A DNA stretch of 53,302 nucleotides from AC-69 sp036519575 (GTDB lineage Bacteria > Actinomycetota > UBA4738 > HRBIN12): contig DATDKZ010000057.1 in the NCBI GenBank assembly GCA_036519575.1, positions 1 through 53,302 of the forward strand, given 5' to 3'. The translations under genes and the position numbers were made by a program. A model generated the notes under the pieces. That model made no database searches, had not been told where the DNA came from, and saw only the letters and a list, made by a program, of their open reading frames with translations. Positions 9,574 through 18,307 of the stretch are shown piece by piece; the stretch's first letter is position 1; the number at the start of each line of letters is the position of its first letter.

Positions 9574-11118
9574 CTACTCCCACTCGATCGTCGCGGGGGG
9601 CTTCGATGACACGTCGTAGGCCACCCGGTTCACCCCCGGAACCTCGGCGATCACGCGGCTCGAGATCCGGTCCAGCACCTCGTCAGGGAGGCGGGCCCAA
9701 TCCGCGGTCATGGCGTCCTCGCTCGTCACCGCCCGGATCACGACCGGGTGCTCGTAGGTCCTGCCGTCGCCCATCACCCCCACGCTTCGGATATCGCCCA
9801 GGAGGACCGCGAAGCACTGCCATAGCTCGTGGTGCAGCCCGGCCCGCCGGATCTCGTCGTTCACGATGGCGTCCGCGGCCCGCACGACCGCGATTCGGTC
9901 GGGCCTGACCTCCCCGACGATCCGCACGGCGAGGCCGGGTCCGGGGAACGGCTGGCGTCGCACGACCTCCTGTGGCAGCCCGAGCTCCTCTCCCACCTCG
10001 CGAACCTCGTCCTTGAACAGGTCGCGGAGCGGCTCGATCAGCTCGAACTCCATGTCCTCGGGTAGTCCGCCGACGTTGTGGTGGCTCTTGATCCTGGCCG
10101 CCGTCCGCGATCCCGATTCGATGACGTCGGGGTAGAGGGTGCCTTGCACCAGGAACCTCGCGCCGAACGGCGCTGCCGCCTCCTCGAAGACCCGGATGAA
10201 TTCCTCTCCGATCACCTTCCGCTTCAGCTCCGGGTCGGTCACGCCGGCCAGCTTGGCCAGGAACCGGTCGGCCGCCTTGACATGGACGAGCGGAACCCGG
10301 AAGTGACGAGCGAACGTGTCCTCCACCTGCTCTGGCTCGCCGTCGCGCAGGAGCCCGGTGTCGACGAAGACGCAGGTGAGCTGGTCGCCGATCGCTCGGT
10401 GCACTAGCAGCGCCGAGACGGAGGAGTCGACGCCACCCGACAAGGCGCAAATCACCTTGGCTTGGCCCACCTGATCCCTGATGTGGGCCACGGATCGTTC
10501 GATCACGTTGGCGGGGGTCCAGTCCGGGAGCAGGCCGCAGCCCTCGTAGAGGAACCGTTTCATGACGTCGAGCCCCCGGGGCGTGTGGGCGACCTCCGGA
10601 TGGAACTGCACGCCGAAGAAGCCACGCTCCCTGTCCTCCATGGCCGCGACCGGCGTCGACTCGGTGTGGGCCGTGACCCGGAACCCATCGGGCGCCCGGA
10701 CCACGGTGTCGCCGTGGCTCATCCACACCGTGTCGATCGCCGGCAGATCGGCCAGGAGCACACCCGGCTCGTCGACGAAGAGCTCGGTGCGGCCGTACTC
10801 GCGAAGGCCCGTGGCCCGGACCTCGCCGGCCAGCGCCTGGGTCATGAACTGTTGGCCGTAACAGATGCCGAGCACCGGCAGACCGACCCCGAGAACATCC
10901 GGATCGAGAGACGGCGCGTCGTGCTCGTACACCGACGCAGGCCCCCCCGAGAGGATCAGGCCCGCCGGCCGCTTGGCCATGAGCTCGGCCACCGGCAGGT
11001 CGTGGGGGACGATCTCGGAGTACACGCGACACTCCCGAACCCGCCGCGCGATGAGCTGAGCGTACTGCGCCCCCAGGTCGACCACCAGGACGGGACGCGG
11101 GTCCTGCTCTGCGGTCAT
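9574..11118 (-). CDS. guaA: GMP synthase (glutamine-hydrolysing)
   Basis: Converts XMP to GMP. The 514-aa protein has an N-terminal class I glutamine amidotransferase domain with nucleophile C86 in GICYGQQ and FHPEVAHT (His/Glu of the triad), an ATP-pyrophosphatase domain with PP-loop SGGVDSS at about 222-228, and the C-terminal dimerisation domain ending PPATIEWE, the universal GuaA terminus. It starts 4 nt after the guaB3 stop and is probably co-transcribed with it. Its end lies only 3 bp from the convergent sortase gene. Confidence 0.98.
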   Translation of the reverse strand: MTAEQDPRPVLVVDLGAQYAQLIARRVRECRVYSEIVPHDLPVAELMAKRPAGLILSGGPASVYEHDAPSLDPDVLGVGLPVLGICYGQQFMTQALAGEVRATGLREYGRTELFVDEPGVLLADLPAIDTVWMSHGDTVVRAPDGFRVTAHTESTPVAAMEDRERGFFGVQFHPEVAHTPRGLDVMKRFLYEGCGLLPDWTPANVIERSVAHIRDQVGQAKVICALSGGVDSSVSALLVHRAIGDQLTCVFVDTGLLRDGEPEQVEDTFARHFRVPLVHVKAADRFLAKLAGVTDPELKRKVIGEEFIRVFEEAAAPFGARFLVQGTLYPDVIESGSRTAARIKSHHNVGGLPEDMEFELIEPLRDLFKDEVREVGEELGLPQEVVRRQPFPGPGLAVRIVGEVRPDRIAVVRAADAIVNDEIRRAGLHHELWQCFAVLLGDIRSVGVMGDGRTYEHPVVIRAVTSEDAMTADWARLPDEVLDRISSRVIAEVPGVNRVAYDVSSKPPATIEWE

Positions 11119-11122
11119 CCGT

Positions 11123-12283
11123 TCAATGCCCCATCCCCACGTGCTGAGCCTGCTGGTACGCCTTGCCTTCGCTCTTGATGGATGGGGCCATGACCAGCTC
11201 GGCCTTCTGGAACTCCTTGATCGTGGCGTACCCAGTGGTCGCCATCGATGTGGCGAGCGCGCCGAACAGGTTCAGCGTGCCGTCGTTCTCGTGCGCCGGA
11301 CCGACGAGGATCTCGGCGAGCGAGGCGACTTGCTGGGTCTTGACCCGGGCGCCGCGCGGAAGCGTCGGGTGGAACGTGGCCATCCCCCAGTGGTGGCCCC
11401 GACCCGGAGCCTCGTAGGCGCGCGCGAGAGGGGAGCCGATCATCACCGCGTCGGCCCCGCAGGCGATGGCCTTGGCGATGTCTCCACCGGTCCGCATGCC
11501 TCCGTCCGCGACCACGTGGCAGTACCGGCCGGTCTCTCGTTGGTGTTCCGAGCGGGCCGCCGCCGCGTCGGCGACGGCCGTTGCCTGGGGGACGCCGACG
11601 CCGATGACGCCCCTGGTGGTGCAGGCGTTGCCCGGACCCACTCCCACCAGCACCCCCGCCGCGCCGGTCCGCATGAGATGGAGCGCGGTCTGGTACGACG
11701 CGCAGCCGCCGACGATCACGGGGAGGTCGAACCCAGCGATGAACTCCTTCAGGTTGAGCGGCTCTGACCGCGTGGAGACGTGCTCCGCCGAGACCACCGT
11801 GCCCTGCACGACCAGGACGTCCAGCTCGGCCTCCAGCACGAGAGGTGAGTACTGCCTGACCCGCTGCGGCGTGAGCGAGGCCGCCGCCACCACCCCACCC
11901 TCCTTGATCTCCCGGATCCGTCGGAGGATCAACTCCTCCCTGACCGGCTCCCGGTACAGCTCCTGCATCCGCCGGGTGGCCTTGTCATCGGGAAGGGCGG
12001 CGATCTCGTCGAAGACCGGCTCGGGGTCCTCGTATCGGGTCTGCAGGCCCTCCAGGTTCAGCACGGCCAGCCCGCCGAGCTTCCCGATCTCGACGGCGGT
12101 GGTGGGAGACACCGCGGCGTCCATGGCCGCGGCCATGACCGGCAGGGGAAAGGTGAACGCGTCGATCTCCCACGAGATGTCCACGTCGTCGGGGTCGCGG
12201 GTGCGCCGGGACGGAACGATGGCCACCTCGTCGAGGCCGTAGGCCCGGCGTGCCGTCCTTCCCATGCCGATCTCGATATCCAT
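11123..12283 (-). CDS. guaB3: GuaB3-family IMP dehydrogenase-related protein
   Basis: The 386-aa protein is an IMPDH/GMPR TIM barrel without the CBS insertion. It begins MDIEIGMGRTARRAYGLDEV, as in GuaB3 proteins of actinobacteria, and keeps the GPGNACTTRGVIGVG loop with the active-site Cys, VADGGMRTGGDIAKAIACGA and a C-terminal flap region. A complete GuaB with CBS domains would be about 490 aa and is not in the window. GuaB3 proteins have recently been linked to GMP/IMP interconversion in some bacteria, but the reaction here is inferred. The start is supported by GGGGGAGG 3 nt before the ATG; the longer frame upstream is not homologous. Confidence 0.92.
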   Translation of the reverse strand: MDIEIGMGRTARRAYGLDEVAIVPSRRTRDPDDVDISWEIDAFTFPLPVMAAAMDAAVSPTTAVEIGKLGGLAVLNLEGLQTRYEDPEPVFDEIAALPDDKATRRMQELYREPVREELILRRIREIKEGGVVAAASLTPQRVRQYSPLVLEAELDVLVVQGTVVSAEHVSTRSEPLNLKEFIAGFDLPVIVGGCASYQTALHLMRTGAAGVLVGVGPGNACTTRGVIGVGVPQATAVADAAAARSEHQRETGRYCHVVADGGMRTGGDIAKAIACGADAVMIGSPLARAYEAPGRGHHWGMATFHPTLPRGARVKTQQVASLAEILVGPAHENDGTLNLFGALATSMATTGYATIKEFQKAELVMAPSIKSEGKAYQQAQHVGMGH

Positions 12284-12306
12284 GCGCCTCCCCCAGATAG
12301 GCGGAT

Positions 12307-12328
12307 GCCCACCCGATCCCGGGTGGGC
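12307..12328. promoter_or_regulatory. Perfect 8-bp stem-loop upstream of guaB3
   Basis: GCCCACCC (12307-12314), a 6-nt loop, then GGGTGGGC (12321-12328). It would lie in the guaB3 5' leader, 24 nt upstream of the start codon, if the message begins further upstream. No U-tract follows. The role is unknown; it could be a leader structure or an operator. Confidence 0.35.
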
Positions 12329-12433
12329 GCCGAGTCCTACATGCGCAAACGGTACCAGCCGACCCGGCCGGAGACGACGAGCGCGTGGCCGTCTCAAGCC
12401 CTCCCGGCTTCGGGCCGATGTCGGTTCGGATGA

Positions 12434-12462
12434 TTGAACTCGCCAACCGGCCGTCGGACAAT
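12434..12462 (+). promoter_or_regulatory. Promoter of the DivIVA-like gene at 12501
   Basis: TTGAAC (12434-12439) and GACAAT (12457-12462) are separated by 17 nt. The predicted transcription start is near 12469, about 30 nt before the ATG. Confidence 0.5.
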
Positions 12463-12500
12463 CGCTCGGCGGCTCCCCGATCGTGAGGGGGACTCTCCCG

Positions 12501-12926
12501 ATGCAGGTACTTCGGCTCAAGCGAGGATTGTTCGGCTACACGCCGGAGAGCGTGCGCTTGCTCCTCGCCGACCGGGACAAGATGTTCATCCGGGCGGCCG
12601 AGGTGGCCCGGGCGGCCGAGGCCCTGGTGCTCGAACTTCGCGCGGAGGTGGAGGCGCTCAAGGCCCAAGTCGAAGAGCGCCAAGGGGGGCTTCGCCCCGC
12701 CGAGTCGGAGGCCGCCGGCCGTCGCACCGACCGGGCTGCTACGCGGGTGGAGCTCGACAGGGCCGCCGCCACCGTCGCGCAGCTCACGACCGACGTGGAG
12801 ACCGCACGCAAGGAGCTCGAGGACGCCCGGGAGCTCGCCCGGGTGGCCGATGCCCAGCTCGCACGGAGGACGGCGACCTCACGGTCGTTCGCCAGGAGCC
12901 GGGAACGCAACGGCGAGACTTCCTGA
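12501..12926 (+). CDS. DivIVA-like coiled-coil protein
   Basis: The 141-aa product begins MQVLRLKRGLFGYTPESVRL, resembling the DivIVA N-terminal crossed-loop segment (aromatic-Gly-Tyr-x-Pro-x-x-Val). It continues with heptad-rich, Ala/Glu/Arg-dominated helix from about 35 to 130. Membrane-curvature binding at poles or septa is the family role; here it is inferred. A GTG at 12483 would add six residues, but the ATG at 12501 aligns with the domain start. It is followed 98 bp later by a zinc-ribbon/HTH gene on the same strand. Two further DivIVA-like proteins are encoded at 39303-40899. Confidence 0.75.
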   Translation: MQVLRLKRGLFGYTPESVRLLLADRDKMFIRAAEVARAAEALVLELRAEVEALKAQVEERQGGLRPAESEAAGRRTDRAATRVELDRAAATVAQLTTDVETARKELEDARELARVADAQLARRTATSRSFARSRERNGETS

Positions 12927-13024
12927 CGCCGGCGCTCGCCCCGGTGATCGATCTCCCATTTCCCAGATAAAGGACCGCCTGCTCGCGGCCGACACCTAAG
13001 AGGTCCGGACCGTGAGGAGGGGAC

Positions 13025-13585
13025 ATGGCGGCAGAGCGCTGCCCGGAGTGCCTGCTGACACCGCAGGCCGAGGAGCTGCTCGAACGGCTGGAGGACAAGC
13101 TCCGGCGAACCCGTCCGGGCGATGCGAGCTGGGAGACCACGATCTGTCCGCGGTGCGGCCGCCTCTCCGGCATCTTCGACGAGCGCGAGGGATGGTCAGT
13201 GGGCGAGGGAGGCAATCGGGGATGGGCCTCGGGCCCCGGGCCCGCGGCCGAGGCCAAGCCGGTGCCCCAGCCGAAGCGGGTGGCCGAGGAGCGGTCGATG
13301 CGGTCCCCGAAGGTCACCGAGCGGTCCACGGGATTCACGGAGGTCCCCGCGGTCTCGCCGACCACCGACTCCCGCAGGATCGACCTCGATTCGCTTCCCG
13401 TCCCCACGTGGGTCACCGTGCGAGAGGCCGCCTTCCTGGCCCGTGTCTCCGAGCAGCAGGTGCTCGAGTGGGTGAACAAGGGCACCGTCGAGCATGAAGT
13501 GATCCTGGGTGATGCGGGACACGCCGGGTGGGTGTTCGTCCGAACGCGAGACCTCGATCCGGCCCTCGCTCGCGACGCCGGCTGA
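13025..13585 (+). CDS. Zinc-ribbon protein with C-terminal excisionase/MerR-like helix-turn-helix
   Basis: The 186-aa protein carries two Cys pairs, C6-x2-C9 and C41-x2-C44 (CPEC, CPRC), which form a plausible treble-clef or zinc ribbon. A low-complexity, charged linker covers about 55-120. The C-terminal segment at about 128-152 (VTVREAAFLARVSEQQVLEW) has the form of an excisionase/MerR-type winged helix that reads 'aspect-of-DNA' motifs. The start is fixed by a GAGGAGGGG sequence just before the ATG. No named family is recognised. It could be a DNA-binding regulator or an adaptor working with the DivIVA-like protein upstream. Confidence 0.75.
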   Translation: MAAERCPECLLTPQAEELLERLEDKLRRTRPGDASWETTICPRCGRLSGIFDEREGWSVGEGGNRGWASGPGPAAEAKPVPQPKRVAEERSMRSPKVTERSTGFTEVPAVSPTTDSRRIDLDSLPVPTWVTVREAAFLARVSEQQVLEWVNKGTVEHEVILGDAGHAGWVFVRTRDLDPALARDAG

Positions 13586-13609
13586 GCGAGGCGGCGCTCC
13601 CAACCGAGC

Positions 13610-14164
13610 TCAGGCGTTCGCGGGGTGTGTCGACGTCAGGTGACCGAGCTCCTCCAGCTTGGCCAGGACCATCTCCGCTGCCTCGACGGGAGAGCACTGC
13701 TCGGTGTCGATAACCAACTCGGGTCGCTGGGGCTCCTCGTACGGATCGGACACCCCGGTGAAGTTCGAGATCTCGCCGGCGATCGCCTTCTCGTACAGAC
13801 CCTTCACGTCTCGCCGAGTGACCTCCTCGAGCGAGGCCCTGACATACACCTCGACGAAGTCACCGATGAGCTCGCGGTTGCGATCGCGGATCTCCCGATA
13901 GGGCGAGATCGCGGAGCACACGGCGACCACGCCATTCCGCACCAGCAGGTTGGCGACGAACCCGATCCGCAGGATGTTGGTGTCGCGATCCTCCTTGGAG
14001 AATCCCAGGCCCTTGGACAGGTGCGTTCGCACGACGTCGCCGTCCAGCAGCTCAACCTTATGGCCTCGCCGGCGGAGCGCCGGTACGAGCAGCTCGGCGA
14101 TGGTGGACTTGCCGGCGCCAGACAGCCCGGTGAACCAGACGCAGAACCCTCGGTCCTCTATCAC
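13610..14164 (-). CDS. cysC: Adenylylsulfate (APS) kinase
   Basis: Phosphorylates APS to PAPS. The 184-aa length is normal. Walker A GLSGAGKST spans 13-21, LLDGDVVRTHL and RDTNILRIGFVA are family motifs, and SAISPYREIRD carries the active-site Ser region. It starts with GTG overlapping the stop of the upstream AP-superfamily hydrolase (GTGA). ATP sulfurylase (CysD/N or Sat) is not in the window, so the source of APS is unseen. Pairing with a hydrolase rather than a reductase suggests use of PAPS for sulfation or nucleotide recycling, which is inference. Confidence 0.95.
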   Translation of the reverse strand: MIEDRGFCVWFTGLSGAGKSTIAELLVPALRRRGHKVELLDGDVVRTHLSKGLGFSKEDRDTNILRIGFVANLLVRNGVVAVCSAISPYREIRDRNRELIGDFVEVYVRASLEEVTRRDVKGLYEKAIAGEISNFTGVSDPYEEPQRPELVIDTEQCSPVEAAEMVLAKLEELGHLTSTHPANA

Positions 14165-15555
14165 AGGAAGCTCCTTCCGACGGCGCCCTCGGGCGCCTCG
14201 ATGTCGTAGATGGAGAGGATGCTTGGGCCGACGTCGACGAGGTTCAGCCCCTCGACGCTTCCCACCAGCTGGCCGGGGAGGTTCGACAGCGCGAATACGC
14301 CGGTCCGATCGTGGTTGGCCCCGTCGGGGCCGGTGTCGTTCTCGTACGTGTAGACGCTCGGATTGCCGACGGTGCCGACCGATCGCCAGTCGAGGTCGCC
14401 GAAGTACACGATCAGGTCGGGAGCCACGCCGCGGACCTCCGGGTACACGTCCTGCGGCCTGAACACCTTAGTCCCGAGGGGCTCGCCGTCGGGTCCGGGC
14501 ATCGCCTCCAGCGCGGCGATGAGCTCGTCTCGAACCTGTTCGTACCGGCCAGGCTCGACCACCCCGTTCGGCTCTCGTCCCTCGACGTTGAGGAACAGCC
14601 GCCCGTAGTAGCCCCCGTCGCCCCAGGCCACGGTTCGGGCCCAGTCGATGGGCGCCTCGGCGATCGGCGTGACGGAGGTGAGCGGTTCCGAGAGCGAAAG
14701 GTAGCCCTGGCTCATCAGCCAGTCGTTGATACAGACGCCCCCCATCATCGGCCGAGCGCCGTGGTCGGACATCACGATCGTCACGGCGTCCTCAGGGAGG
14801 ACCTCCAGAAGTGAGCCGACCTCCTTGTCCAGGAACCTGTAATAGTCCTGAAAGGCCGTCTCGAACCGATTGCCCGCCTCGTAGCGAGGGTGTCGGGGAT
14901 CGAAGTACTCCCAGAACACGTGATGCAGACGGTCGGGCCCCATCTCCACGATCATGAAGTAGTCCCAGGGCTTGGTGGTCACCAACCGGCGGGCAACCCG
15001 GAACCTCCGCTCCGTCATCTTGAACACCTGATCGAGCACGAGCTCCATGCCCTGCTCCCGGAAGTTCGGGATGTCGAAGATGTACTGACCGGGCCCACCC
15101 AGCTCCTCCTCGATCTCGGACTGGAGCTCAGCGGGGTGGGTGTAACCCTTGTTGGAGGGCGGCGTGAGGAAACACCCGACGCGCCAGCCCTCGATGGGCT
15201 TCGGCGGGTATGAGGGTGGCACGCCGATCAGCAGCGACCGCAAACCCTTCTGCCCCAGGAGATCCCACACAGCGGGCTCCTTCACGGCATTGGAGGTCGC
15301 GATGGACAGTCTCTCGTAGGAGTTGTCCTTCCGGTTGCGGAACCCGTAGATCCCAAGCTGACCGGGGGTCTTGCCGGTCATGGCGCAGGCCCACGCCGGA
15401 ATGGTGATGGGCGGCGTGATGCTGGCGAGGTCCCCGTGCATCCCACCCTCCATCAGCTTTCGGATGTTCGGGACCTCATCGGCGAGATCGCGGAACAGGA
15501 GCTGGGGCGTGCCGCAGTCGAGCCCGATGACGGCGACTCTCGGTGCATGCGTCAT
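14161..15555 (-). CDS. Alkaline phosphatase superfamily phosphohydrolase/phosphodiesterase
   Basis: The 464-aa protein fits the type I phosphodiesterase/nucleotide pyrophosphatase group (COG3379-like). Metal ligand D13 lies in VIGLDCGTPQ, the nucleophile T51 in TPPITIPAW, and further ligands in PDRLHHVFW, MSDHGARP and NHDRTGVF. All metal-site motifs look intact, so it should be active; the substrate is unknown. No signal peptide is seen. The ATG at 15555 is chosen because the RVAVIGLDCG core begins nine codons later and the longer upstream frame is unlike protein sequence. It overlaps cysC by 4 nt. Confidence 0.88.
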   Translation of the reverse strand: MTHAPRVAVIGLDCGTPQLLFRDLADEVPNIRKLMEGGMHGDLASITPPITIPAWACAMTGKTPGQLGIYGFRNRKDNSYERLSIATSNAVKEPAVWDLLGQKGLRSLLIGVPPSYPPKPIEGWRVGCFLTPPSNKGYTHPAELQSEIEEELGGPGQYIFDIPNFREQGMELVLDQVFKMTERRFRVARRLVTTKPWDYFMIVEMGPDRLHHVFWEYFDPRHPRYEAGNRFETAFQDYYRFLDKEVGSLLEVLPEDAVTIVMSDHGARPMMGGVCINDWLMSQGYLSLSEPLTSVTPIAEAPIDWARTVAWGDGGYYGRLFLNVEGREPNGVVEPGRYEQVRDELIAALEAMPGPDGEPLGTKVFRPQDVYPEVRGVAPDLIVYFGDLDWRSVGTVGNPSVYTYENDTGPDGANHDRTGVFALSNLPGQLVGSVEGLNLVDVGPSILSIYDIEAPEGAVGRSFL

Positions 15556-15678
15556 TCCTCGGCTACCCGATCGGTCGGTGGTCGCGAAAAGGAGCCCGGC
15601 GCCTTTCGCCGCAGCTCCGAGCGAGCATCCTACCAATGGGCCGGACGGGCCGACCAAGCTGCGAGAATGGGGCGCGCC

Positions 15679-16077
15679 ATGACGCTGCTCAAGCGGGTCC
15701 TGTACTGGCAGGCGGCGTTGTGGGCGTCCTCCGGCGTCGTCCTGTTCACGGTGCCCGGGTGGCTGGTCGAGCGGGTCCTCAGCCAACCGCCCGTGGGCGA
15801 TGACGTTTGGCTCCGAGCCATGGGAGCCATGGCCGTCGTCCTGTCGCTCCTGATGGTGCTGGTCGCTCACCACGTCGATGAGGTCTGGTGGTGGGCGTGG
15901 GCGTTCGTCATCCTGGAGGCTTCGACGGCGGGGCTCTTCGCGGTGAACGTCTTACTCGGTTTGCCCGCCGGCGCTGCGGCATGGCCCTGGTGGCTGATCG
16001 GTGGAGCAAACGCCGTCCTGGGGACACTGGAAGTGGTCGCGCTGGCCAGGGTGGGGATGGAACGGTCACCCGTCTAG
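15679..16077 (+). CDS. Small four-helix membrane protein, unknown
   Basis: The 132-aa protein has four predicted membrane helices at about 9-27, 45-64, 70-94 and 102-123 and an unusual run of Trp residues (EVWWWAWAF). No family is recognised. An in-frame ATG at 15667 would add four residues; neither start has a clear ribosome-binding site. It is divergent from the AP-type hydrolase and convergent with groEL. Its stop codon lies in the loop of a strong stem-loop (16062-16092). Confidence 0.7.
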   Translation: MTLLKRVLYWQAALWASSGVVLFTVPGWLVERVLSQPPVGDDVWLRAMGAMAVVLSLLMVLVAHHVDEVWWWAWAFVILEASTAGLFAVNVLLGLPAGAAAWPWWLIGGANAVLGTLEVVALARVGMERSPV

Positions 16078-16092
16078 TTCCCGGGTGACCGT
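16062..16092. terminator. Stem-loop between the 15679 gene and groEL
   Basis: ACGGTCACCCG (16062-16072) and CGGGTGACCGT (16082-16092) form a perfect 11-bp stem with a 9-nt loop that contains the TAG stop of the plus-strand gene. It lies 24 bp beyond the groEL stop, so it can serve both convergent genes. There is no U-tract. Confidence 0.65.
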
Positions 16093-16116
16093 CTCCTTCC
16101 GGCGATCGTCGTTACC

Positions 16117-17739
<1,623 letters not shown>

Positions 17740-17808
17740 TGAAACCTCCTCACATGGATCGGGGGCCCGGCGCGTCGCGCGCCCGAGCCCCCGGACGAAC
17801 GGAACTGG

Positions 17809-18108
17809 CTACTTCTTGTCGATGACGGCCAGGACGTCGCGTGCCGAGAGGATCAGGTACTCCTCGCCCTCGACCTTGACCTCGGTCCCCCCGTACTTGG
17901 AGTAGATGACGCTGTCGCCGGCCTTGACGTCCATCGGCACTCGCTGGCCCTCCTCGAACCGGCCCGGGCCCACCGCCACGACCTTCCCCTCCTGTGGCTT
18001 CTCCTTGGCCGTATCGGGGATCACGATGCCGGAGACGGTCGTCTCCTCCTCCTCCTGGGGCTGGACGACGATCCTGTCCTCCAGAGGCTTCAGGTTGAAC
18101 TTGGCCAT
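17809..18108 (-). CDS. groES: Co-chaperonin GroES
   Basis: The 99-aa lid protein of the chaperonin opens MAKFNLKPLEDRIVVQPQEE and keeps the mobile loop (TTVSGIVIPDTAKEKPQEGK), VVAVGPGR, and the YSKYGGTEVK strand. The ribosome-binding site AAGGAGGAAGG precedes the ATG by a few bases. It is the first gene of the groES-groEL operon and is controlled by the CIRCE element about 40 bp upstream. Confidence 0.98.
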   Translation of the reverse strand: MAKFNLKPLEDRIVVQPQEEEETTVSGIVIPDTAKEKPQEGKVVAVGPGRFEEGQRVPMDVKAGDSVIYSKYGGTEVKVEGEEYLILSARDVLAVIDKK

Positions 18109-18147
18109 ACCTTCCTCCTTGCCGTGCTCCGTGGCGTCCTGGGGCGG

Positions 18148-18174
18148 TTAGCACTCGCCCCTTGCGAGTGCTAA
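18148..18174. promoter_or_regulatory. CIRCE operator (HrcA site) of groESL
   Basis: TTAGCACTC (18148-18156), a 9-nt spacer, and GAGTGCTAA (18166-18174) match the CIRCE consensus perfectly. HrcA repressor bound here would block the overlapping promoter and release it on heat shock. hrcA itself is not in the window. Confidence 0.95.
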
Positions 18175-18196
18175 CAGGATACCCACGGGAGTGCAA
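18168..18196 (-). promoter_or_regulatory. groESL promoter
   Basis: On the minus strand, TTGCAC (18196-18191), 17 nt, then TAGCAC (18173-18168). The -10 lies inside the upstream arm of the CIRCE element, the usual arrangement for HrcA repression. Confidence 0.7.
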
Positions 18197-18307
18197 GGGG
18201 TCAACGGCGGCCGGGGACGAAGGCGACGGCCCGGGTGGCCAGCGGGCGAGATGTCGAGCCGTCCTTACTGGTGCGCCCTCAGTCCCTCGCGGTCATCAAA
18301 GACGGGT

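Noticed and set aside
13582..13615. Hairpin between the zinc-ribbon gene and cysC
   Set aside because: CTGAGC/GCTCAG gives only 6 bp with a loop of about 20 nt and a bulge; it is not convincing.
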